64,000 nt of DNA from positions 158,706 to 222,705 of the forward strand of contig KK211381.1 in the NCBI GenBank assembly GCA_000621985.1, in the 5' to 3' direction. Below the pieces are notes generated by a model. That model saw only the letters and a program-made list of their open reading frames with translations. It was not told where the DNA came from and ran no database searches. Shown piece by piece: positions 19,012-27,623 of the stretch (its first letter is position 1; each line of letters starts with the position of its first letter). The DNA is from Lachnospiraceae bacterium V9D3004. Its GTDB lineage: Bacteria > Bacillota > Clostridia > Lachnospirales > Lachnospiraceae. A program made the position numbers and the translations under genes.

Positions 19012-20079
19012 ATGGCAACAGACAATTTTTTTAATAAGCGTTTTGACGGGGTTCAGCTTCTTCGTGCCCTGGCAGCTTTCAGCGTAGTGATCAATCATAT
19101 ATCTTTTATTGAAAACGGGGCATTCGGCGTGGATATATTTTTCTGCATCAGTGGCTTCATTATGATGTACGTTACCGAAAAGGGCGCCGATTCATTTATC
19201 AAAAAAAGAATTATAAGGATCGTTCCTTTATATTATCTTATGACGATATTTACATATGTGTGTTCAATTATCATTCCGTCATTATTTGAAAAAACAAAGC
19301 TTGAACCTGTCCACCTGATAAAATCTTTATTATTCATTCCTTTCGATATAGGAGGTAATATTCAACCTGTTGTAAGAGTCGGATGGACACTTAACTATGA
19401 AGTATTCTTTTATGTCATTCTGTGGATATCACTGCATATCAGCCACAAATACAGAGGGTTTATAGCTTCAGGAGTAATAATGATTCTTGTTGCCATGGGA
19501 TTAATACTTAACGGTACCGGTTATCTTGCCGCAAACGGACAGGAATTGTATGAGGGTGGCGGACACGGACTGTTATTCGGACTTGATGAAGCGGTTGACT
19601 TCTGGACCAACAGTATAATGATAGAATTCATATTCGGAATGGCAGCTTATGAGATATTAAGAAGAATATCCGAAAAAGTTCATCAGAGCACTGCGATCAC
19701 ATGTATTCTTATCGCGGTTTCTGTTGTCTGTTACTGTCTGATGTGGAGCGCAAGATACGATTCATGGGCTAATGATATTCCAAGATTTATCGTTGATGGA
19801 ATTCCTGCACTTATCATATTTCTTGCGGTATTTTTGATGACATACGGAAAGAAATTACCGGCATTTCCGGTGTTTCTCGGTGATATAAGCTATTCGGTAT
19901 ATTTGATCCATTACTTTATAGTAAGATTATTCAACCACTATGTATGTCCTGACGGGGTAGCGGATGTAAAAGCGGTAGCGGGCGCAGTGGTTCTTATAGT
20001 GATCGTTACGCTTTTAAGCGCATTGAGCTATAGAATTATTGAGATGAGATCAGCGAGATTTTTAAAGAAAATATTATAA
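19012..20079 (+). CDS. Membrane acyltransferase, acyltransferase-3 family
   Basis: A 355-residue polytopic membrane protein of the OafA/acyltransferase-3 family, which O-acylates cell-surface sugars or exopolysaccharide. The N-terminus has the typical LRALAAFSVVINH with the conserved catalytic His, followed by FGVDIFFCISGF and RIVPLYYL, then about ten hydrophobic segments. The substrate is unknown. It starts 20 bases after ribF, so it may be read with that operon. It ends 3 bases from the stop of the convergent ABC-F gene, leaving no room for a terminator between them. Confidence 0.88.
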   Translation: MATDNFFNKRFDGVQLLRALAAFSVVINHISFIENGAFGVDIFFCISGFIMMYVTEKGADSFIKKRIIRIVPLYYLMTIFTYVCSIIIPSLFEKTKLEPVHLIKSLLFIPFDIGGNIQPVVRVGWTLNYEVFFYVILWISLHISHKYRGFIASGVIMILVAMGLILNGTGYLAANGQELYEGGGHGLLFGLDEAVDFWTNSIMIEFIFGMAAYEILRRISEKVHQSTAITCILIAVSVVCYCLMWSARYDSWANDIPRFIVDGIPALIIFLAVFLMTYGKKLPAFPVFLGDISYSVYLIHYFIVRLFNHYVCPDGVADVKAVAGAVVLIVIVTLLSALSYRIIEMRSARFLKKIL

Positions 20080-20082
20080 CTG

Positions 20083-22065
20083 TCAGCTGCTGAGCTCTTC
20101 CCATTTTTCCATTAGTTCTTCAAGTTTTTTTTCAAGGTCTTCGCGTTCGTTTGTAAGTTCAAGTAATTTATTCACATCACAGGCAATATCGGGCTTTTGG
20201 ACTTCGTCATCAATTTCCGACAAACGGTTTTCGATTTCTTCAATCTCATTTTCGGTTTTTGCAAGAGCTGCTTTAAGTTTTCTTTGTGCGGCTTTTTCTT
20301 CTTTTTGCTTATTCCAATCGGATCTTCCCGAACCGGTATTGTTATCGGAAGCAGAATTGCCGGTCGCATTATAACCGGCAGTAAGATCGTTCGATGCGAT
20401 ACCTCGACTGTCACCGGTCGCCGAACCGGTGTCTGAATTCTTTAGGTAAGCAAGCTCCGTAGCTTCTTTTTTTTCAAGATAATAATCATAATTTCCTATA
20501 TATTTGTTGATGTGCCTGTCGGTAAGATGGATTATCCCGGTTGCGGTTTTGTTGATAAAATATCTGTCGTGAGATACGTAAAGAACCGTGCCTGAATAAT
20601 TGTTTATGGCATTTTCAAGCAATTCTTTTGATACGATATCAAGATGGTTCGTAGGCTCATCAAGTATAAGGAAGTTGGAAGTGGACAGCATGAGTTTTAA
20701 AAGAGATATCCTTCCGCGTTCACCTCCGCTAAGATCGTGTATCATTTTGAATGCATCATCGCCAGTGAATAAAAAAGCGGCAAGGACATTCCTTATGGCA
20801 GTAACAGTCATGTCGGGAAATGCATCATGGATCTCTTCAAATAATGTGTTGTCTTCGGTCAAGAGCTGCTGTTCCTGATCGTAATAACCGATATGAACAT
20901 TCGTACCGAGTTTTACGATGCCGGAATCAGCTGGAATAAGTCTGTTTAAGATCTTCAGTATCGTTGTTTTTCCGGTGCCGTTATCGCCGATGATCGCAAT
21001 CTTTTCGCCTCTTTTAATATCAAAACTAAGGCCTGAGAACAATCTGTTGTTTCCGAATGCTTTGGAGAGATTTTCAACGTGAAGAACATCTTCACCGCTT
21101 TCCACACACGGCTTAAAAGTAAGCTTCATCGAAGCATTGATCTCATAAGGTTTCTCTATCCTTTCGATCTTTCCGAGCATTTTTTCACGACTTTCGGCTC
21201 TCTTTATAGACTTTTCACGGTTGAACTGCTTTAACTTCGCGATAACTTCTTCCTGATGTTTTATATCCTGTTGCTGGTTCATATAAGCTTTTAACATGTT
21301 CTCGCGCATTATGGCTTTTTTTGCGGCATAAGCAGTATAATTACCGGAAAATACATTGCAATGACCGTTATCAAGTTCAACGATCTTATCAGCTATCCTG
21401 TCAATGAAATATCTGTCGTGAGCAACGATAAGAACGGCTCCCCTGTAACTTTTCAAAAATCCCTCAAGCCAGGCGATCGAATTCATGTCAAGATGATTGG
21501 TCGGCTCATCAAGTATAATAAGATCGGGAGAAGAAAGAAGCAGTCTTCCGAGGGCAATGCGGGTTTTCTGACCGCCTGAAAGAGTACCTATCATTTTACC
21601 GAATTCTTCTTCAGAGAATCCGAGACCTTTTATAACGCCTGTGATCTCACTTTCACAGGCATATCCGCCCTGATTTTCAAAAGAAGTCATAAGAGTATTA
21701 TACAAGGCCAGTTTTCTTTCAAGTTCATCGCTTTCAAGAGACTTCATGCTTATCTCAAGTTCTCTGATATTTTCTTCAAGTTCATATATATGTTTTTTGG
21801 CGGACTTCATCTCTTCATATATACTCAGATCCGAATCATAATTCTGATTCTGTCTCAGGTAACCGATAGTTTTATCCTTTGATATTATGATCTCGCCTGA
21901 ATCGGGGCTTTCTTCGCCCATAATTATCTTAAGAAGAGTTGTTTTGCCAACGCCGTTTATGCCAACGACGGCACATTTTTCATTATCGTTAACATGAAAT
22001 GAAACGTCCTTAAGAATGTCATTATCGCCAAAGGACTTATCAATATGACTGCAACTTAATATCAT
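20083..22065 (-). CDS. ABC-F family ATPase (YdiF-like)
   Basis: Cytoplasmic ribosome-associated ATPase with two ABC domains and no membrane part. Walker A motifs are GINGVGKTT and GDNGTGKTT, and the signatures are LSGGQKTRIAL and LSGGERGRISL. A charged linker rich in Lys/Arg/Gln lies between the domains (about 235-310), and a C-terminal coiled coil (about 590-660) follows a Gly/Ser/Asn-rich hinge. The ATG at 22065 fits AGGAGAT upstream; the frame also opens at 22104. The ABC-F family includes translation factors and ribosome-protection resistance proteins; this one looks like the housekeeping YdiF type rather than a resistance protein (inference). Confidence 0.9.
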   Translation of the reverse strand: MILSCSHIDKSFGDNDILKDVSFHVNDNEKCAVVGINGVGKTTLLKIIMGEESPDSGEIIISKDKTIGYLRQNQNYDSDLSIYEEMKSAKKHIYELEENIRELEISMKSLESDELERKLALYNTLMTSFENQGGYACESEITGVIKGLGFSEEEFGKMIGTLSGGQKTRIALGRLLLSSPDLIILDEPTNHLDMNSIAWLEGFLKSYRGAVLIVAHDRYFIDRIADKIVELDNGHCNVFSGNYTAYAAKKAIMRENMLKAYMNQQQDIKHQEEVIAKLKQFNREKSIKRAESREKMLGKIERIEKPYEINASMKLTFKPCVESGEDVLHVENLSKAFGNNRLFSGLSFDIKRGEKIAIIGDNGTGKTTILKILNRLIPADSGIVKLGTNVHIGYYDQEQQLLTEDNTLFEEIHDAFPDMTVTAIRNVLAAFLFTGDDAFKMIHDLSGGERGRISLLKLMLSTSNFLILDEPTNHLDIVSKELLENAINNYSGTVLYVSHDRYFINKTATGIIHLTDRHINKYIGNYDYYLEKKEATELAYLKNSDTGSATGDSRGIASNDLTAGYNATGNSASDNNTGSGRSDWNKQKEEKAAQRKLKAALAKTENEIEEIENRLSEIDDEVQKPDIACDVNKLLELTNEREDLEKKLEELMEKWEELSS

Positions 22066-22097
22066 GATTATCTCCTGCACTACAATTGTAGAATAGA

Positions 22098-22126
22098 TTG
22101 ACATATCTTTAACAATTGATTATAAT
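22098..22126 (+). promoter_or_regulatory. rex promoter overlapped by a Rex-type operator
   Basis: A perfect TTGACA (22098-22103), 17-base spacer and TATAAT (22121-22126). The 18 bases at 22098-22115 match the Firmicute Rex operator TTGTTAA-N4-TTAACAA in all 7 bases of the right half and in 4 of 7 of the left half. The site covers the -35 box and most of the spacer, so Rex binding would block RNA polymerase; rex is the downstream gene. Confidence 0.65.
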
Positions 22127-22197
22127 GAACATATAATAACATAATAATTGGAACATGGCAAATTCACGGATGTATTGTCATGTTTTGGAGGGATAAA

Positions 22198-22830
22198 ATG
22201 ACACATAAAGGAATATCAAGGGCTGTTATCAAAAGACTGCCGAGATACTACAGATACCTTGGCGAACTTATGGAGAACGGTATAGATAGAATTTCCTCTA
22301 TGGAACTCAGCGAGAGAATGAAAGTCACTGCTTCACAGATAAGGCAGGATTTTAATAATTTTGGTGGTTTCGGTCAGCAGGGTTACGGATATAATGTGGA
22401 ATATCTGTACAAAGAGATCGGGCTTATCCTCGGACTTGAACACACTCATAACGTTATAATCATCGGAGCCGGTAATGTATGCCGGGCAATCGCCAATTAT
22501 CCGGATTTCAAAAAGAGAGGTTTTGTATTCACGGCAATATTCGATAATGATCCTTCGCTTGAAGGAACGACTATAGGCAATTGTGTTGTGAGATCCGTGG
22601 ATGATCTGGAAGATTATATAAAAGAAAACGATGTCGAGATAGCTGCCCTAACGCTGCCAAAAAGCGCAGCGCCGACAGTAGCTGCAAAGATGGTGGCTCT
22701 CGGTGTGAACGCCATATGGAATTTTGCACCGACGGATCTTAATCTTCCGGATGATGTTATTGTTGAGAATGTTCATCTTGCTGAGAGCCTTATGAGGCTT
22801 TCGTACAGGATTAAAGAAAAAAACAAATGA
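22198..22830 (+). CDS. rex: Redox-sensing transcriptional repressor Rex
   Basis: NADH/NAD+ ratio sensor that represses fermentation and electron-transport genes when NADH is low. The N-terminal winged helix (SSMELSERMKVTASQIRQDF near 36-55) is followed by a Rossmann domain with IIGAGNVCRAI near 86-96. The ATG at 22198 fits GGAGGG upstream, giving 210 residues, the usual length. It is transcribed divergently from the ABC-F gene, behind a promoter that carries a Rex-like site, so autoregulation is likely. Confidence 0.96.
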   Translation: MTHKGISRAVIKRLPRYYRYLGELMENGIDRISSMELSERMKVTASQIRQDFNNFGGFGQQGYGYNVEYLYKEIGLILGLEHTHNVIIIGAGNVCRAIANYPDFKKRGFVFTAIFDNDPSLEGTTIGNCVVRSVDDLEDYIKENDVEIAALTLPKSAAPTVAAKMVALGVNAIWNFAPTDLNLPDDVIVENVHLAESLMRLSYRIKEKNK

Positions 22831-22869
22831 TCGTTAGAGAGGGTATAATACTATAAGGAGGGGTGGCTT

Positions 22870-23514
22870 ATGGCATTTGGAAAGAAAACTTCTAAATTCA
22901 GGGAAAGTATAGACAGAGAAACTATCAGTGAACTGATCAAAGACTGTAAAATACCTATTCTTACATTGGATACCAGATGGATCACATTATTCGAGTCGGA
23001 GCGTAAGAATCCGGAGATAAAAAAACGCATTAAAAAGCTTAATAACCTTCTTAAAGAACAGGGTGGCACCGTTAATGAAGTTAAAGACATGAAAAAGCTT
23101 AAGAAAAAGCTTATGAATAATATTGTTGATAATATGGAGCCGGCGGCAACTGATGAGGAAGACAGGATCAGAGATAAAAAGCAGATGTCCAATCAGAAGC
23201 TTATCGGTGATATTAACGAAAAACTGAAGGTTGCCGAAGACAGGCTTATGCAGCTTCCTTATGAGATCATGAAGGTAAACAGGGAACTCCTTGTTGAAAG
23301 CATGGCTCTTTGCTATGAAAGAATATATGATCAGACACAGGAATCAAGAGAACTCGAACAATGGATAGCAGAAGTAACTGTGGAGCTTAAGGAAAAGCAG
23401 AGAAAAAAGGAAGAGATAGACAGGCAGATCAATCAGATATATAGTTTTATGCATGATATTGTGGGAAGTTCGGTTATTGAGAGATTTGATTACACACTTG
23501 GCAGGATCGAATAG
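22870..23514 (+). CDS. Conserved coiled-coil protein of unknown function
   Basis: A 214-residue, highly charged, mostly helical soluble protein with no signal peptide or membrane segment. Residues about 40-80 and 150-195 are rich in Lys/Glu heptad-like patterns (KEKQRKKEEIDRQINQIY). I do not recognise a characterised family; it resembles the short helical proteins found beside nnrD/alr genes in Lachnospiraceae. A very strong AAGGAGGGG site precedes the ATG, so it is well translated. It lies between rex and the NAD(P)HX repair gene, with short gaps on both sides, which suggests a joint operon. Confidence 0.75.
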   Translation: MAFGKKTSKFRESIDRETISELIKDCKIPILTLDTRWITLFESERKNPEIKKRIKKLNNLLKEQGGTVNEVKDMKKLKKKLMNNIVDNMEPAATDEEDRIRDKKQMSNQKLIGDINEKLKVAEDRLMQLPYEIMKVNRELLVESMALCYERIYDQTQESRELEQWIAEVTVELKEKQRKKEEIDRQINQIYSFMHDIVGSSVIERFDYTLGRIE

Positions 23515-23565
23515 TATTTGGCGGGAATGTGAAGACGATCTTGTATTATTGAAGGTGGATATGTT

Positions 23566-25080
23566 ATGAAATTCATTGCTGATGCCTTATTGGCAAAAAG
23601 TATTGATGATATAGCCATTAATAGGCTGAAAGTAGAGTCAGTTGTTCTTATGGAGCGTGCTGCCAAAGCTTCAGCTGATATAATCGACAGGAATATTGAT
23701 AACCGGGCAAAGGTAGCATCTGTATGCGGGAAAGGCAATAACGGCGGTGACGCAATAGGAATTGCATGTATTCTCTCTGACAGAGGTTATAATGTTGATA
23801 TATATATGTTCAGTGAAAAAGATCAGCTGTCACCCGAATCACGCATCCAGTATGAAAAGGCCGCTTGGCGCGGAATCAAGATAATCCGAATTGATAACAG
23901 GGGATTATTTGATGCTAATGCTTATGATGTGATAATTGACGGAATATTCGGAATAGGACTCAGTAAACCCGTCAGTGGATTATATTATGACATCATTCAT
24001 ATGATAAATGAATCACATGCTACGATATTTTCGGTCGATGTGCCTTCCGGTATTCATTCTACATACGGTTCTGTACTTGGAATCGCTATAGAAGCTGATA
24101 TTACAATTACGTTCGGACTTAATAAAGCAGGACTGATATTATATCCGGGTGCATTACATGCCGGACGTGTGATCGTCTGTAAAGAAGTTTTTCCACAGGA
24201 AGCATATAATTTAATACATCCATCCATGTATATATATGACATGACAGATCTGTGCCTGGTTCCGGAAAGAAGTGCGGTATCCAACAAAGGTACATACGGT
24301 CATGTCCTTATTATTGCCGGTTCAAAAGGTATGAGCGGTGCTGCATATCTGTCAGCAAAAGCTGCATACAGAACAGGATGCGGACTTGTTAAGATCATTA
24401 CTCATGAAGATAATCGCATTATACTTCAGACACAGCTACCTGAAGCGATAATTAACACATACGATAAAATTGATGATATTGATATACTTATAGATGATAA
24501 TATGTCATGGGCCGATTGTGTTGTGGCGGGTCCGGGGATAGGTATGTCGGATATATCCGAACGGATTGTAAAAAGAGTGATCGATTCGTTCAAAGTGCCG
24601 GTTATTCTTGATGCCGATGCACTCAATATCCTTGCGAAGAATAATATGTATACCGATTCCGGATATGATCATTCCAATATTATTCTGACGCCTCATCTTA
24701 AAGAAATGAGCCGTTTGCTACAGGGTAGTATGACACCTGAATACATTCATGATCATATTATTGATATTGCGAGAGAATATACTTATAATGACGTAGTTAT
24801 TGTACTTAAAGATGCGAGAACGGTTGTATGTGACGGCAGAATGATATATATCAACACATCCGGTAATGACGGAATGGCTACAGGTGGAAGCGGTGATGTG
24901 CTTACGGGAGTCATAGCAGGTCTTATCGCACAGGGGGCAGACCGTTTTGATGCCGCAAAAAGCGGAGTTCAGATTCATGGGCTTGCAGGTGATCATGCCG
25001 CAGCCGTACATGGCAGATATTCAATGACAGCCGGTGATATAACAGATTGTATTGAATGTGTATTAAGAGAAATAGAATGA
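23566..25080 (+). CDS. nnr: Bifunctional NAD(P)HX epimerase/dehydratase
   Basis: Repairs hydrated NADH and NADPH: the N-terminal YjeF domain epimerises R- to S-NAD(P)HX and the C-terminal ribokinase-like domain dehydrates it using ADP or ATP. The N-terminal part shows GKGNNGGDAIG near 55-65 and SVDVPSGI; the C-terminal part shows GSKGMSGAAYLS, LTPHLKEMSRL and the catalytic GGSGDVLTG near 441-449. At 504 residues both domains are complete. Its place behind rex and before alr is consistent with general metabolism. Confidence 0.94.
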   Translation: MKFIADALLAKSIDDIAINRLKVESVVLMERAAKASADIIDRNIDNRAKVASVCGKGNNGGDAIGIACILSDRGYNVDIYMFSEKDQLSPESRIQYEKAAWRGIKIIRIDNRGLFDANAYDVIIDGIFGIGLSKPVSGLYYDIIHMINESHATIFSVDVPSGIHSTYGSVLGIAIEADITITFGLNKAGLILYPGALHAGRVIVCKEVFPQEAYNLIHPSMYIYDMTDLCLVPERSAVSNKGTYGHVLIIAGSKGMSGAAYLSAKAAYRTGCGLVKIITHEDNRIILQTQLPEAIINTYDKIDDIDILIDDNMSWADCVVAGPGIGMSDISERIVKRVIDSFKVPVILDADALNILAKNNMYTDSGYDHSNIILTPHLKEMSRLLQGSMTPEYIHDHIIDIAREYTYNDVVIVLKDARTVVCDGRMIYINTSGNDGMATGGSGDVLTGVIAGLIAQGADRFDAAKSGVQIHGLAGDHAAAVHGRYSMTAGDITDCIECVLREIE

Positions 25081-25096
25081 AAAGAGGTAATATGAA

Positions 25097-26224
25097 ATGG
25101 TTGAATATGACAGAGTATATGCGGAGATTAATCTCGATAATATAAGAGATAATATAATTAATCTTAAGAAGCTTGTAAAAAAGGACGCCCGTGCCATGGC
25201 AATAATCAAAGCCGACGGATACGGACACGGAGCTAATGAGATTGCCGATCATATAGCAGATGTTACCGATGCATACGGTGTTGCCATGATAGATGAAGCG
25301 CTTAATCTAAGAGAACACGGCATAGATAAAATGATACTTATCCTCGGATATACTCCTGAATCATGTCTTGAAAGAGTTGTGCTTAATGATGTGTCTCAGA
25401 CTGTATATGATCATGAAACAGCTGTATTGTTGTCAGAATATGCAATAAAACATAATAAAAAAGCAAGAGTACATATAAAGCTTGATACAGGCATGGGAAG
25501 GATAGGATTTCCATGTAATGAAAAAGGAATTGAAGAGATCGTTAAGATCGCGGGTCTTGAAGGAATAATACTTGAAGGATGTTTTTCTCATTTTTCAAAA
25601 GCTGATGAGACGGATCTCACATATACAAGAAAACAATTCGAACGTTATATGTATATGATAAATGAACTTGAAAAGAGAGGCATTACCTTCGAAGTAAAAC
25701 ATATATGCAACAGTGCGGCAGCCATGCAGTTCCCCGAAGCGTCCCTTGATATGGTCAGATACGGAATTGCATTATATGGGCTGTATCCTTCGGAAGATGT
25801 AGATAAGAATATTGTCGAATTAAAACCGGCCATGTCATTAAGGTCTGTGATAAGCTTTGTAAAAACCGTTGAAGACGGAACTCTTATAAGTTACGGAGGA
25901 ACATATAAGGCAGACGGAGCAAGAAAAATCGCAACAATACCGGTAGGATATGCGGACGGATATCCCAGAGCACAATCAGGTATAGGAAAAGTGATCATAA
26001 ACGGTTGCTATGCGCCGATAACCGGAAGAGTATGTATGGATCAGATGATGGTGGATGTTACAGACATTCCTGACGTGAAAAAGGGCGACAAAGTTACGCT
26101 TGTAGGAACAGACGGGAATTGCAATATCAGTGTTGAAGAAGTTGCAGATTCATCGTCATCATTCAATTATGAATTTGTTTGCGGCATCAGTAAGAGAGTA
26201 CCGCGCGTGTATATTAAGAACTGA
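25097..26224 (+). CDS. alr: Alanine racemase
   Basis: PLP enzyme that converts L- to D-alanine for peptidoglycan. The PLP lysine is K38 in IIKADGYGHG. The C-terminal catalytic tyrosine lies in ISYGGTYKA near residue 266, and CMDQMMVDVT is the conserved substrate-contact region. 375 residues, usual length. AAGAGGTAA precedes the ATG, with a 16-base gap from the nnr gene. A strong terminator follows. Confidence 0.96.
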   Translation: MVEYDRVYAEINLDNIRDNIINLKKLVKKDARAMAIIKADGYGHGANEIADHIADVTDAYGVAMIDEALNLREHGIDKMILILGYTPESCLERVVLNDVSQTVYDHETAVLLSEYAIKHNKKARVHIKLDTGMGRIGFPCNEKGIEEIVKIAGLEGIILEGCFSHFSKADETDLTYTRKQFERYMYMINELEKRGITFEVKHICNSAAAMQFPEASLDMVRYGIALYGLYPSEDVDKNIVELKPAMSLRSVISFVKTVEDGTLISYGGTYKADGARKIATIPVGYADGYPRAQSGIGKVIINGCYAPITGRVCMDQMMVDVTDIPDVKKGDKVTLVGTDGNCNISVEEVADSSSSFNYEFVCGISKRVPRVYIKN

Positions 26225-26230
26225 TCTTGG

Positions 26231-26274
26231 ACCGGTCGTAGTTCCGAACAGGGAGAATTACGACCGGTTTTTTT
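26231..26274 (+). terminator. Terminator after alr
   Basis: ACCGGTCGTA (26231-26240) pairs perfectly with TACGACCGGT (26259-26268), followed by a run of seven T. It ends the rex-nnr-alr unit. Confidence 0.88.
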
Positions 26275-26300
26275 GCTTTTGCCGGGGACAGACTAAAAAA

Positions 26301-26462
26301 GTAACTGTTCAGCACCCCATTCGCATGCGTTTCACGCATGCTCATGTGGGCGGTCAGAGACGCTTCGCGTCTTGTCCGCCCCATAAAATTATGAGAATTC
26401 TATCTGAAAAGCAAGCTTTCCGACTATAATTCTCATAATTTTATGGGGTGCTGAACATTTAC
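26301..26462. mobile_element. MITE-like palindromic element, copy A
   Basis: A 162-base non-coding element bounded by 20-base inverted repeats with one mismatch, whose core is TGTTCAGCACCCCAT (26306-26320) and ATGGGGTGCTGAACA (26443-26457). Inside are further hairpins: GCATGCGT/ACGCATGC, GAGACGC/GCGTCT, and a 17-base pair arm ATAAAATTATGAGAATT/AATTCTCATAATTTTAT. A related copy lies at about 48790-48951 and a short degenerate one near 61122-61183. No transposase is encoded, so any mobility would need an enzyme in trans (inference). Confidence 0.75.
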
Positions 26463-26470
26463 AAAAAAAA

Positions 26471-26500
26471 ACAAACCGACAGGGAAATCGGTTTGTTTTT
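26471..26500 (+). terminator. Bidirectional-type hairpin before rlmH
   Basis: ACAAACCGA (26471-26479) and TCGGTTTGT (26488-26496) form a perfect stem with an A run before and a T run after. The rest of the gap to rlmH (26501-26693) is AT-rich and holds a TATAAT at 26525-26530 but no convincing -35 box. Confidence 0.65.
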
Positions 26501-26693
26501 CTGGTAAATATTATTACCAAAGCGTATAATAGGGTGGGAGTAGAAAGTGCTTTTTAATTCACTATCCATAAAAGATTATAACTATATTTAGTGAACAAAA
26601 TATGAACGCACACAAAATATATCATAAATTTAATCTTATTAAATAACGCTTGGTGTATAAACGTATTATAAATTTACGAAAGGTAAAATAATA

Positions 26694-27176
26694 ATGAAAA
26701 AAATATCAATTCTATGTGTTGGAAAGGTCAAAGAAAGGTATTTTAATGATCTAATTAATGAATATGTAAAAAGACTTGGCAGATATTGTAAAATTACAAT
26801 CTGTGAAGTCCCGGATGAAGCAACACCCGCCGGAGCATCCGAAACAGTGGAAAATAACATAAAAATGACAGAAGGAAAGCGGCTTGAACATTATATAACA
26901 GATGATGCATATGTAATCGCACTCGTGATCGACGGTAAGATGAAATCGTCAACAGAGTTTGCGGATATGATACAGGATCTGGGCATTAACGGAAAAAGTA
27001 ATATACAATTCATTATCGGAGGGTCGCTGGGGTTGTCGGATGAGATAATAAAAAGAGCCGATTACAGGCTCAGTTTTTCTAAAATGACGTTCCCTCACCA
27101 GTTGATGAGGGGAATACTTCTTGAACAGATATACAGGGCATTCAGGATCATCAATAATGAACCGTATCATAAATGA
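26694..27176 (+). CDS. rlmH: 23S rRNA (pseudouridine1915-N3)-methyltransferase RlmH
   Basis: SPOUT methyltransferase acting on helix 69 of 23S rRNA in the 70S ribosome. 160 residues, the family size. Family motifs are VGKVKERY at the N-terminus, FIIGGSLGLSDE near 105-116 (the knot that binds SAM) and the closing run MTFPHQLMRGILLEQIYRAF. It is a single-gene unit between the repeat element and a strong terminator. Confidence 0.97.
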   Translation: MKKISILCVGKVKERYFNDLINEYVKRLGRYCKITICEVPDEATPAGASETVENNIKMTEGKRLEHYITDDAYVIALVIDGKMKSSTEFADMIQDLGINGKSNIQFIIGGSLGLSDEIIKRADYRLSFSKMTFPHQLMRGILLEQIYRAFRIINNEPYHK

Positions 27177-27193
27177 TCATCCTCAGAGGAGCG

Positions 27194-27241
27194 TTTTTTA
27201 TTACATAGGAAATGCATCGCAATTTCCTATGTAATAAAAAA
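27194..27241. terminator. Strong bidirectional terminator after rlmH
   Basis: A perfect 20-pair stem (27194-27213 with 27222-27241) with an 8-base loop carries T runs on one flank and A runs on the other, so it can serve rlmH on the plus strand and the 27290-27532 gene on the minus strand. A second perfect hairpin GGCAGGGAT/ATCCCTGCC follows at 27242-27262. Confidence 0.88.
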
Positions 27242-27289
27242 GGCAGGGATCAAATCCCTGCCTGTAAATGATCAATTATGAAATTGCTT

Positions 27290-27532
27290 TTAATTGTCTG
27301 AATCATCATCAAATATATCATCGTAGTACTCATCATCATCGAAATCGTCATATTTATCTGATGAGAAGAAAAATTTGTAAACAGCTACACATATTCCGGC
27401 GATAAGAGCAACGCAACCGATTATGGCAAGAACTGTTGTCCAACGCTTTTTGGTTCTTTCTTCCTCCGCGGTCTTGTTGAATAATTCGCTAAGTTTGAGT
27501 GAATTGGTAAGTTCATCGATTCTATTAGACAT
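27290..27532 (-). CDS. Small single-pass membrane protein with acidic tail
   Basis: An 80-residue protein of unknown function. About 30 N-terminal polar residues are followed by one hydrophobic helix (TVLAIIGCVALIAGICVAVYKFFF, about 32-55) and a strongly acidic Asp/Tyr/Phe C-terminus. AGGAGAT lies just upstream of the ATG, supporting translation. It is separated from pcrA by 91 bases. No characterised family was recognised. Confidence 0.7.
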   Translation of the reverse strand: MSNRIDELTNSLKLSELFNKTAEEERTKKRWTTVLAIIGCVALIAGICVAVYKFFFSSDKYDDFDDDEYYDDIFDDDSDN

Positions 27533-27623
27533 AACAATATCTCCTTTCTTTATGCTTAAATAATAATTCGTCTATTATTATATCACAAATTCTTTCGCTC
27601 TACTACATTTTTTTTGGAAATAA

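Noticed and set aside
19900-20110. Missing terminator between the acyltransferase and the ABC-F gene
   Set aside because: The two genes converge with only 3 bases between their stops. This is compact but common, and termination may occur inside the opposite gene.
26284-26293. GGGGACAGAC, repeated at 57328-57337, as a REP-type or transposase-related motif
   Set aside because: Only ten bases are shared and no hairpin is centred on either copy, so chance cannot be excluded.
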